In this document: positions 1 through 4,858 of the stretch, one piece after another
How the letters are laid out: each line of letters opens with the position of its first letter
Position numbering within the stretch: position 1 is the first letter of the stretch
Source of the DNA: CAYTED01 sp964404075
GTDB lineage: Bacteria; Patescibacteriota; Minisyncoccia; Moranbacterales; UBA1568
NCBI GenBank assembly: GCA_964404075.1
Contig: CAYOIM010000043.1
Location: 1 to 5,156 of the forward strand
Length of the DNA stretch: 5,156 bases
Reading direction: 5' to 3'
Translations under genes and position numbers: made by a program
The notes under the pieces: model-generated
Databases searched by the model: none
Seen by the model: only the letters and a program-made list of their open reading frames with translations
What the model was told of the DNA's origin: nothing

Positions 1-7
1 ATTATAG

Positions 8-91
8 GGGGATATGGTGGAATTGGTAGACACGCTAGCTTCAGGTGCTAGTGGTAGCGATACTGTGAGAGTTCGAGTCTCTCTATCCCCA
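8..91 (+). tRNA. tRNA-Leu (anticodon CAG)
   Basis: This is a complete class II tRNA. The acceptor stem GGGGATA (8-14) pairs with TATCCCC (84-90), followed by discriminator A91. The D-arm contains the usual AATTGGTAGA loop. The anticodon stem CTAGC (35-39) pairs with GCTAG (47-51) around loop TTCAGGT, placing anticodon CAG at 42-44, so it reads CUG leucine codons. A long variable arm (GGTA/TACT, 53-56 with 61-64, GCGA loop) is typical of tRNA-Leu. The T-arm is GAGAG/CTCTC (67-71 with 79-83) around TTCGAGT. CCA is not fully encoded: the 3' end reads A-CC-G, so the last A would have to be added by the CCA-adding enzyme. The promoter must lie upstream of the window. Its 3' half is repeated at 187-227. 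Confidence 0.97.
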
Positions 92-145
92 CCGATGGAT
101 TAAAAAATATGTTGCCTTGGTATGTGGTGCGGGGCGCGCGAGCTT

Positions 146-182
146 CCCCAGGAGTAGAAATGTTTTACATTTCACTACGGGG
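146..182 (+). other. hairpin between tRNA-Leu and its partial copy
   Basis: An imperfect stem-loop is visible. CCCC (146-149) pairs with GGGG (179-182), GTAG (154-157) with CTAC (175-178), and AAATG (158-162) with CATTT (168-172). The loop is TTTTA; AGGA is unpaired on the left arm and CA on the right. It ends immediately before the tRNA-Leu-derived repeat. No T-tract follows, so it is not a standard terminator. It may be an RNA processing site or part of a structured transcript; the function is unknown. Confidence 0.5.
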
Positions 183-186
183 CAGG

Positions 187-227
187 CAGGTGCTGGTGGT
201 AGCGATACTGTGAGAGTTCGAGTCCCT
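187..227 (+). pseudogene. tRNA-Leu 3'-half partial copy
   Basis: These 41 bases repeat positions 42-82 of the intact tRNA-Leu with only two mismatches (195 and 225). The copy starts exactly at the anticodon CAG and covers the anticodon loop, the 3' anticodon strand, the variable arm and the T-loop TTCGAGT. The 5' half and the matching acceptor stem are missing, and the T-stem is damaged (GAGAG opposite CCCTG), so it cannot fold as a normal tRNA. GGGCAGG (180-186) can instead pair with CCTGTCC (225-231), closing a new hairpin around the copy. It is either a decayed tandem duplicate, an attachment-site scar left by an element that integrated at the tRNA, or a tRNA-derived small RNA. The repeat is certain; its origin is inference. 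Confidence 0.8.
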
Positions 228-292
228 GTCCGAAACGCTTCGCGCATGCGATGCGGGCGGGTCATCTCGGACACCGATAGAAAAAAGCAGTA

Positions 293-370
293 GCCGTGGT
301 CAGCGGTGCGGGTGCACTGCTCTGGTAAAGCGCCCATTCGGGCAGAGGAGTTCGAATCTCCTCCATGGCA
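293..370 (+). pseudogene. degenerate or unusual tRNA-like gene, possibly tRNA-Thr-derived
   Basis: GCCGTGG (293-299) pairs over seven positions (one G-T) with CCATGGC (363-369), followed by discriminator A370. The T-arm is perfect: AGGAG/CTCCT (346-350 with 358-362) around TTCGAAT. The middle is abnormal. Read at normal tRNA spacing, loop CTGGTAA (322-328) gives a GGT (Thr) anticodon with four of five stem pairs, but the D-stem is weak and a class II-like variable arm (GCCC/GGGC, 332-335 with 340-343) is present. Read differently, GCTC-TGGTAA-AGC (319-331) resembles a shortened D-arm, the anticodon arm has collapsed to GCCCATTCGGGC, and an 8-bp hairpin (302-309 with 314-321) has been inserted before or into the D-arm. 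The 3' end lacks CCA (A-CAA). Best call: a rearranged, probably inactive tRNA; a functional odd tRNA-Thr cannot be excluded. Confidence 0.55.
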
Positions 371-513
371 CAAACATTGGAAAATAGTGATGGAACGGTC
401 GATACATTCATCGCATTTCCCCTTTGCATTTGTTCGGCATCAATAAAATGTCGGGATCGGTACTTTGCATACCGGATGCATGTGACTCTCTTCTTTTTGG
501 GATAGTGAATATG

Positions 514-536
514 GGCTCGCGCATTTGTGCGGAGCC
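514..536 (+). promoter_or_regulatory. strong hairpin in the putative rnj leader
   Basis: GGCTC (514-518) pairs with GAGCC (532-536), and CGCA (520-523) pairs with TGCG (528-531). G519 bulges out and the loop is TTTG, giving nine pairs, mostly G-C. No T-tract follows, so it is unlikely to be an intrinsic terminator. It lies about 150 nt before the rnj start and may be a structural element of the leader RNA. Confidence 0.4.
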
Positions 537-673
537 GTTCAGGATAATCAGGGAGGAAAGTCTCATGTGTCCGGTATGTGCCGATCCATCGTAATTCATA
601 AGCAGGTTTTTTCTTTTTTTGGAAAGTTCTCGTTGCAGTCAATGATCGAGCTCCAAGACGAGAGACAATAAGC

Positions 674-677
674 AGGA
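674..677 (+). promoter_or_regulatory. ribosome binding site of rnj (AGGA)
   Basis: AGGA lies six bases before the ATG at 684 (gcaggaaaatatATG). It is a short but well-placed Shine-Dalgarno sequence and supports the start that includes the long N-terminal extension. Confidence 0.6.
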
Positions 678-683
678 AAATAT

Positions 684-2801
684 ATGACAGAATCAAACAA
701 CAATCCGGGATCGGTCGAGGGGATCATCTCGGGACTCTCTTCGGGTCGTGGCATGCGGCACGGGGGAAATCCCGCTCATCGCGGGAATAGCAACCGCTTT
801 GCGCGTAAGGCTCGTCCGCAGGTACACAGCCAGATAGGCCAGTCGGCGCCGGCACCCCGCCAGGGTGTTTCTCCGCATGCCGGTGCGAAACAGGCACCGC
901 TCCGTGGCGATTCGCGAAAGCCGGTGCAACGGCACCCGGCTCAGGTTCATGGTGGCGCTGAGCAGAGAGTGCGTTCGGAGAGCCGCGGAGAAAAAAAACA
1001 AGCCGCTCCCCGTGGTCGAAATCGAAACACGCTCGTGCGTCGGGTCATCGGTACGGAGACGAGCAATTTGACCGCGCTTGGCAACATGAGTCGTCATCCG
1101 GCGGGGGCTGTCATCGGACCCAAGCTCGTGCGGGATCGTTTGCGCATCATTCCTCTGGGGGGTCAGGAGGAAGTGGGTCGCAATATGACGATCTTCGAGT
1201 ACAATGACGACATCGTTATCATCGACATGGGACTCCAGTGGCCCGAAGCCGATATGCCCGGTATCGATTATATCGTGCCGAATGTGAATTATCTCAAGGG
1301 AAAGGAGAGAAATATCCGCGGTGTGATCTTCACGCACGGTCATCTCGATCATATCGGCGCGGCACCGATCCTCCTCCGCCAGCTCGGCTATCCGACCGTC
1401 ATCAGTCGCGATCTCACCCTCGCCCTCATCAAGGACAAGGTGGAAGATCAGGAGAAGGGCGCGGCGAATCGTCTGAAAATGATCCGTGTGAAGACGCTTG
1501 ACGACAAGATCAAGCTCGGCGTGTTCGAGGCGGGATTTTTCGAAGTCGAACACTCGATCATGGATGCCATGGGCATCATTTTAAAGACACCGGTGGGAAC
1601 CGTCATCCACATGGGCGACTGGACTATCGCCAATGAGCCGATCGATCCGCATCCGATCAGTTATAAGCCGCTCGCGAATCTCCCGCGACCGACCATCCTC
1701 ATGCTCGAAAGCCTGGGCGCTTTGAAAAAGGGTCTCCCGCCATCCGAGCAGGAAGTGCACCGGAATCTGCAAGACCTCCTTGCGGGCGCGCCGGGACGCA
1801 TCGTCATCGGGACATTCGCTTCGCAGATCCGCCGTATCGCCTACATCCTCGAGTATTGTGAGCGCATCGGCAAAGTCGTCGCGCTCGACGGGTACAGCAT
1901 GAAGAAGAATATCGAGATCGCGAAACAGCTCGGCTATGTGAAGATGAAGCCCGAGACTTTGATCACGGTGAATGACATCCACAAATACCCGGAGAGCAAG
2001 ATCGTCGTCATCTGCACCGGTGCGCAAGGCGAACTCAATGCCGCCTTGGCGAAGATCGTGACGGACAATCATCGCTTCATCAAATTGCAGAAGAACGACA
2101 CGATCGTCTTCTCCTCATCCGTCATCCCGGGCAATGAGCGCGCCATCCAGCGGCTCAAGGACAACCTCTATCGCAAGTGCAACCATGTGATTCATTCCGA
2201 CATCATGGATATTCACATCGGAGGGCACTCGACCGCCTCAGGTATCGAAGAGGTGCTCCGTCAGGTACAGCCGACCTATTTCCTTCCGGTCTATGCGAAT
2301 CATTACTTTTTGAAGGAAGCCGGGAAAATCGCTCAGCGCCTCGGCTATCCCGACAAGAATATCGCCGTGCTCGATAACGGGCATGTGTTCGAGGTGGATG
2401 CCGACGGCATGGGCAAGGTTCTTCCGGAAAAGGTGGATTCGAGCTATGTCTTCATTGACGGACTCGGTGTCGGCGATATCGGCCATGTCGTCTTGCGCGA
2501 TCGGCAGATGCTCGCCGAGGATGGCATGGTCATGATTACGGTTGTCATCGATTCCAAGACGAAGAAGATCGTCGGGAATGTGCAGATCACCTCGCGCGGA
2601 TTCATCCATGTGAAGGAGAATTTCGACCTCGTGAACGAGACCAAGCGGAAAGTGCAGAAGGCGGTGCAGGATTATACTTCCAAGGGCACATCCATCGACT
2701 GGGACGCTGTTCGAAATGAAATCCGCGAATCGGTCGGACAATTCCTCTTCACCAAGACGGAACGCCGTCCGATGGTTCTCCCGGTCGTCATTGAGGTGTA
2801 A
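684..2801 (+). CDS. rnj: ribonuclease J (metallo-beta-lactamase/beta-CASP RNase)
   Basis: This 705-residue cytoplasmic RNase of the metallo-beta-lactamase/beta-CASP family is expected to combine endonuclease and 5'-to-3' exonuclease activity in mRNA decay and rRNA maturation. Residues about 1-145 form an extension rich in Arg, His, Gln, Gly and Pro that looks disordered and RNA-binding. The core begins near residue 152 (LRIIPLGGQEEVGRN). Metal-site motifs are THGHLDH (H218, H220, D222, H223), EVEHSI (H290) and HMGDW (D312). Beta-CASP motifs are GTFASQIRRI (376-385), ICTGAQGE (443-450) and HIGGHS (511-516). A C-terminal domain follows from about residue 580 to 705. Where family members usually read P-V/I-H-G-E, this protein has PVYANH (535-540), so the usual metal-binding His is Tyr537 and a His lies three residues later. 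It is longer than the roughly 550 residues of Bacillus RNase J1 because of the N-terminal extension. It is probably co-transcribed with the downstream gene, 13 bp away. Family assignment is near certain. Confidence 0.96.
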   Translation: MTESNNNPGSVEGIISGLSSGRGMRHGGNPAHRGNSNRFARKARPQVHSQIGQSAPAPRQGVSPHAGAKQAPLRGDSRKPVQRHPAQVHGGAEQRVRSESRGEKKQAAPRGRNRNTLVRRVIGTETSNLTALGNMSRHPAGAVIGPKLVRDRLRIIPLGGQEEVGRNMTIFEYNDDIVIIDMGLQWPEADMPGIDYIVPNVNYLKGKERNIRGVIFTHGHLDHIGAAPILLRQLGYPTVISRDLTLALIKDKVEDQEKGAANRLKMIRVKTLDDKIKLGVFEAGFFEVEHSIMDAMGIILKTPVGTVIHMGDWTIANEPIDPHPISYKPLANLPRPTILMLESLGALKKGLPPSEQEVHRNLQDLLAGAPGRIVIGTFASQIRRIAYILEYCERIGKVVALDGYSMKKNIEIAKQLGYVKMKPETLITVNDIHKYPESKIVVICTGAQGELNAALAKIVTDNHRFIKLQKNDTIVFSSSVIPGNERAIQRLKDNLYRKCNHVIHSDIMDIHIGGHSTASGIEEVLRQVQPTYFLPVYANHYFLKEAGKIAQRLGYPDKNIAVLDNGHVFEVDADGMGKVLPEKVDSSYVFIDGLGVGDIGHVVLRDRQMLAEDGMVMITVVIDSKTKKIVGNVQITSRGFIHVKENFDLVNETKRKVQKAVQDYTSKGTSIDWDAVRNEIRESVGQFLFTKTERRPMVLPVVIEV

Positions 2802-2814
2802 TAGCGAATATCTT

Positions 2815-3663
2815 ATGACGAAGAATACGAAAAAAAACTTGGCGATATTCGAAGGGGCGAGGATCCGTCGTGTGTGGGATGAGAAACGGGAAAAGTGGTT
2901 TTTCTCGGTTATTGATGTCGTTGCTGTTTTGACGGAGCAAGTGGATTTCAAAAAGGCTCAGAGCTATTGGACAACCCTGAAAAGCCGCTTAAAGAAAGAG
3001 GGGAACGAGTCTGTCACAAAATGTGACAGACTCAAATTACTCTCTTCTGACGGGAAAATGTACGCCACTGATGTTGCTGATGTAGAAACTTTGCTTCGAA
3101 TCATCCAATCCATCCCGAGTAAAAAAGCCGAGCCGATAAAGCTCTGGCTCGCCAAGGTCGGATATGAACGGATGGAAGAAATAAATGATCCCGAGAGAGC
3201 ACTCAATCGCAGTCGCGAGTATTGGCAGACAATGGGTCGGAGCGAGAAATGGATACAACAGAGGATGATGGGACAGGAGATTCGCAATAAACTGACGGAC
3301 TATTGGAAAGAGAATGAAGTGAGTGAGCAGGAGGAATATGCGATTCTCACCAATATCATTCATGAGGAGTGGGCGGATGTGTCGGTGCGGGGTCACAAGA
3401 AATTAAAGAGTTTGAAAAGGGAAAATCTGAGGGATCATATGACCGATGCCGAGCTCGTCTTCACGGCACTCGCGGAACTCTCGACGAGACAGATAGCGGA
3501 GACCATGGAGGCGAAGGGCTTGGAAGAGAACAAGGTACCGGCGAAGAAAGGCGGACGCATCGCGAGGAATGCGCGCCTGGAATTGGAGGAGAAGACGGGC
3601 AGGAAAGTCGTCAGTGAAAAGAATTTTAAGTCTCTGTCGGCGCGAAAGGAATTGAAGAAATAG
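2815..3663 (+). CDS. BRO-N domain / DinD-like protein
   Basis: This 282-residue protein has a BRO-N (phage antirepressor-type) fold in residues about 10-120 (FEGARIRRVWDEKREKWFFS, then a helix with DVVAVL; YATDVADVETLLRIIQSIPS; WLAKVGYERMEEI). The C-terminal half resembles E. coli DinD: a helical segment around 140-190, then HKKLKSLKRENLRDHMTDAE (194-213), ALAELSTRQIAE, KKGGRIARNARLELEEKTG (244-262) and VVSEKN. DinD is SOS-induced and modulates RecA; BRO-N proteins bind DNA. The role here is inferred from family only. I chose ATG 2815 because the in-frame upstream ATG at 2716 lies inside rnj and adds non-homologous residues. The nearest Shine-Dalgarno-like sequence (GAGGTG, 2793-2798) is 16 bases away at the end of rnj, so initiation may rely on translational coupling. 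Base composition is more AT-rich than rnj, which fits possible horizontal origin. A perfect 12-bp inverted repeat lies inside the coding region. Confidence 0.85.
   Translation: MTKNTKKNLAIFEGARIRRVWDEKREKWFFSVIDVVAVLTEQVDFKKAQSYWTTLKSRLKKEGNESVTKCDRLKLLSSDGKMYATDVADVETLLRIIQSIPSKKAEPIKLWLAKVGYERMEEINDPERALNRSREYWQTMGRSEKWIQQRMMGQEIRNKLTDYWKENEVSEQEEYAILTNIIHEEWADVSVRGHKKLKSLKRENLRDHMTDAELVFTALAELSTRQIAETMEAKGLEENKVPAKKGGRIARNARLELEEKTGRKVVSEKNFKSLSARKELKK
3007..3033. repeat. perfect 12-bp inverted repeat inside the BRO-N/DinD-like gene
   Basis: GAGTCTGTCACA (3007-3018) and TGTGACAGACTC (3022-3033) are perfect reverse complements around an AAA spacer. The 27 bases coincide exactly with nine codons (residues 65-73, ESVTKCDRL). 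It could be an operator-like dyad (core TGTCACA-AAA-TGTGACA), an mRNA hairpin, or a by-product of a conserved peptide. The repeat is certain; the function is unknown. Confidence 0.75.
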
Positions 3664-3704
3664 GGCTGGCAAGAGGGAAGTCATGCGTTGTCATTCATTT
3701 CACT

Positions 3705-3744
3705 CAGTAATAAGGCTTTATGTAAGCCTTATTACTGTATTTAA
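3705..3744 (+). terminator. terminator-like hairpin after the BRO-N/DinD-like gene
   Basis: A perfect 14-bp stem (3705-3718 with 3724-3737, CAGTAATAAGGCTT and its complement) closes a five-base loop TATGT. It lies 42 bases after the stop codon. The stem is AT-rich and the following T-tract is weak (TATTTAAG), so termination may be incomplete. It is the natural end of the rnj operon and separates it from the rRNA promoter. Confidence 0.7.
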
Positions 3745-3790
3745 GAAAAAAGTATCACCTTTGATTTTCCGAGAAATTTCTGGAGAAAAT

Positions 3791-3829
3791 AAGGGTATAT
3801 CTCACCCTTCTGAACGCGGATATAACCGC
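3791..3829 (+). other. two tandem small hairpins just upstream of the rRNA promoter
   Basis: AAGGGT/ACCCTT (3791-3796 with 3804-3809) and GCGG/CCGC (3816-3819 with 3826-3829) sit back to back, ending two bases before the -35 box. The stretch before them (3740-3790) is A/T-rich. They could be a second terminator block insulating the rRNA promoter or part of its upstream control region. No protein gene lies between 3664 and 4119. Confidence 0.4.
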
Positions 3830-3831
3830 TC

Positions 3832-3859
3832 TTGACAGGCTTTGTTTGCCTGCTATAAT
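3832..3859 (+). promoter_or_regulatory. strong sigma-70-type promoter of the 16S rRNA operon
   Basis: A consensus -35 box TTGACA (3832-3837) is followed after 16 bases by a consensus -10 box TATAAT (3854-3859). Transcription should start near 3866, about 255 bases before the mature 16S 5' end. Two perfect hexamers with near-optimal spacing fit an rRNA promoter. Confidence 0.92.
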
Positions 3860-3865
3860 GGCTAA

Positions 3866-4119
3866 GCAATTTGAGAGCGATTTGCTCCCTCATTATTTTG
3901 TTTTCCTTAAAAATTGAAGGTGAATAAACAACAACAATGTGATCACAATTTTTTGTGGTCAGTCTTCACTCCTTCTTCGGAGGGAATGGAGTCTCCGTCT
4001 TATACTTTTTTTTCGAGGATTTTTTGCAAGTCTCTTATTTTTTGGGGTTTACTCCAGAAGGTGAGAGCAGAGTAAAAAAATCCTTATTGGGAATCGTTCA
4101 CGCAAGTAAATGGATTCTT
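3866..4119 (+). ncRNA. structured 5' leader of the pre-16S rRNA
   Basis: This transcribed spacer lies between the promoter and the mature 16S and contains no believable gene. Stem-loops are visible: TGATCACAA/TTGTGGTCA (3940-3948 with 3953-3961, TTTT loop, one G-T), CTCC/GGAG around 3968-3981, and a large stem in which AGGATTTTTT (4016-4025) pairs with AAAAAATCCT (4075-4084). The last stem encloses TTTACTC/GAGTAAA (4048-4054 with 4070-4076). T-runs lie at 4006-4013 and 4036-4043. I see no convincing boxA antitermination motif. The structures probably guide pre-rRNA processing; the T-runs also allow attenuation, which is unproven. Confidence 0.6.
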
Positions 4120-4125
4120 CTTTTT

Positions 4126-4165
<40 letters not shown>

Positions 4166-4184
4166 GATAAGGCATGCAAGTCGA

Positions 4185-4295
4185 ATGCCACACCAATTCT
4201 GGCGATGACATATTGTTTCTGTGGGCGTGAAGGCGAAGCCGCTTCGCTCTCGCGTGTGCTGAAATGTATGAGCGTCGATGGAATTGGTGTGGCAT
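4185..4295 (+). repeat. V1 insertion in 16S: stem-loop element with CACACCAATT arms
   Basis: A perfect 15-bp stem (4185-4199 with 4281-4295) replaces the short V1 hairpin (helix 6). The 81-nt interior holds a smaller hairpin GCGAA/TTCGC (4233-4237 with 4243-4247). The arms include CACACCAATT (4189-4198) and AATTGGTGTG (4282-4291), the same as in the V2 insertion. It may remain as an expanded helix or be excised like an rRNA intervening sequence. Confidence 0.85.
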
Positions 4296-4395
4296 GGCAA
4301 ACGGGTTCGGAACGCGTAGGAACTTACCCTGAAGTCGTGAATAATCCGGAGAAATCCGGAACAATGCACGATGTCCTCTACGGAGGAAAGATTTA

Positions 4396-4480
4396 CCCCC
4401 ACACCAATTTTTTCAAAGAGTATGGATTCATGATTGCTTATGGTTGTCATGTGATAATACTGGAGAAATTGGTGTGAGGG
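4396..4480 (+). repeat. V2 insertion in 16S: second stem-loop with CACACCAATT arms and TTTA flanks
   Basis: CACACCAATTT (4400-4410) pairs perfectly with AAATTGGTGTG (4466-4476); CCC (4396-4398) and GGG (4478-4480) extend the stem past a bulge. Inside, AGTAT (4419-4423) can pair with ATACT (4457-4461). TTTA occurs on both sides (4392-4395 and 4481-4484), like a target-site duplication. Related 16S genes, as I recall them, read straight through as AAAGATTTATCGC here, so about 89 nt appear inserted. Confidence 0.8.
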
Positions 4481-4721
4481 TTTATCGCTTCGGGAGAGGC
4501 CTGCGTCCTATCAGCTAGTTGGTGAGGTAATAGCTTACCAAGGCGATGACGGGTAGGGGGTGTGAGAGCATGGCCCCCAACATTGGAACTGAGACACTGT
4601 CCAAACACCTACGGGTGGCTGCAGTCGAGAATATTCGTCAATGGGCGAAAGCCTGAACGAGCGACGCCGCGTGCAGGAAGAAGGTTTTCGGATTGTAAAC
4701 TGCTTTTCTCTGGGAACAATG

Positions 4722-4858
4722 CGTGTCTCACTTTGTTCGACACAACAGTTTGTAAAGTTATAAAGTTTGTAAAGTTAAATGCATCTGTATTTCTGCTGTA
4801 TGAACTTGATAGACTTTCACCTTTATGAATTTGTCTGTGGTGGGTGAAACGAGACACG
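4722..4858 (+). repeat. V3 insertion in 16S: stem-loop expansion of helix 17
   Basis: The normal helix 17 base is CTCTGG/CCAGAG (4708-4713 with 4869-4874). Inside it, CGTGTCTC (4722-4729) pairs perfectly with GAGACACG (4851-4858) around a 121-nt AT-rich interior. The interior includes TTTCACC/GGTGAAA (4815-4821 with 4843-4849) and a 14-nt direct repeat. It does not share the CACACCAATT arms, so it may have arisen separately. Confidence 0.8.
4747..4777 (+). repeat. 14-nt direct repeat inside the V3 insertion
   Basis: AGTTTGTAAAGTTA occurs at 4747-4760 and again at 4764-4777, with period 17 and spacer TAA. It suggests growth of the V3 insertion by slippage or short tandem duplication. Confidence 0.8.

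Larger units (their letters stand above)
371..683 (+). other. noncoding, hairpin-rich region upstream of rnj
   Basis: No convincing coding frame is seen here. Several local stem-loops can be read: CGGCAT/ATGTCG (435-440 with 448-453, one G-T), TGCAT/ATGCA (466-470 with 476-480), and a stronger one, GGCTC/GAGCC stacked on CGCA/TGCG with a TTTG loop (514-536, one bulged G). A T-rich run lies at 607-619, and TCTCGT/ACGAGA (628-633 with 658-663) could sequester sequence just before the start of rnj. No strong promoter stands out; TTGGAA at 377 with GATACA at 401 is a weak candidate. The region probably contains the rnj promoter and 5' leader. The hairpins suggest possible post-transcriptional control of rnj, but nothing proves it. 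Confidence 0.45.

Noticed and set aside
168..178. CATTTCACTAC, reverse complement of GTAGTGAAATG in the 16S gene (5069-5079)
   Set aside because: It is only 11 nt and is explained as the right arm of a local hairpin; probably coincidence.
83..373. Antisense open reading frame over the tRNA-like region
   Set aside because: It overlaps the tRNA-Leu 3' end and the tRNA-derived repeats, with no ribosome binding site or known domain.
552..563. gaggaaagtct resembling the RNase P RNA GAGGAAAGTCC motif
   Set aside because: The rest of the RNase P RNA core, including the 3' ACAGAA/GGCTTATAG region, is absent before rnj begins.
693..1553. Long antisense open reading frame opposite rnj
   Set aside because: It is a shadow of the rnj coding strand in a GC-rich gene; its translation has no domain logic.
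2716..2814. Upstream ATG extension of the BRO-N/DinD-like gene
   Set aside because: The extra 33 residues come from out-of-frame rnj sequence and do not resemble the family; ATG 2815 fits the usual N-terminus.
4185..4858. Group I or group II self-splicing introns as the source of the 16S insertions
   Set aside because: The inserts are only about 85-137 nt, lie in variable helices and lack intron core elements; stem-bounded IVS-like inserts fit better.
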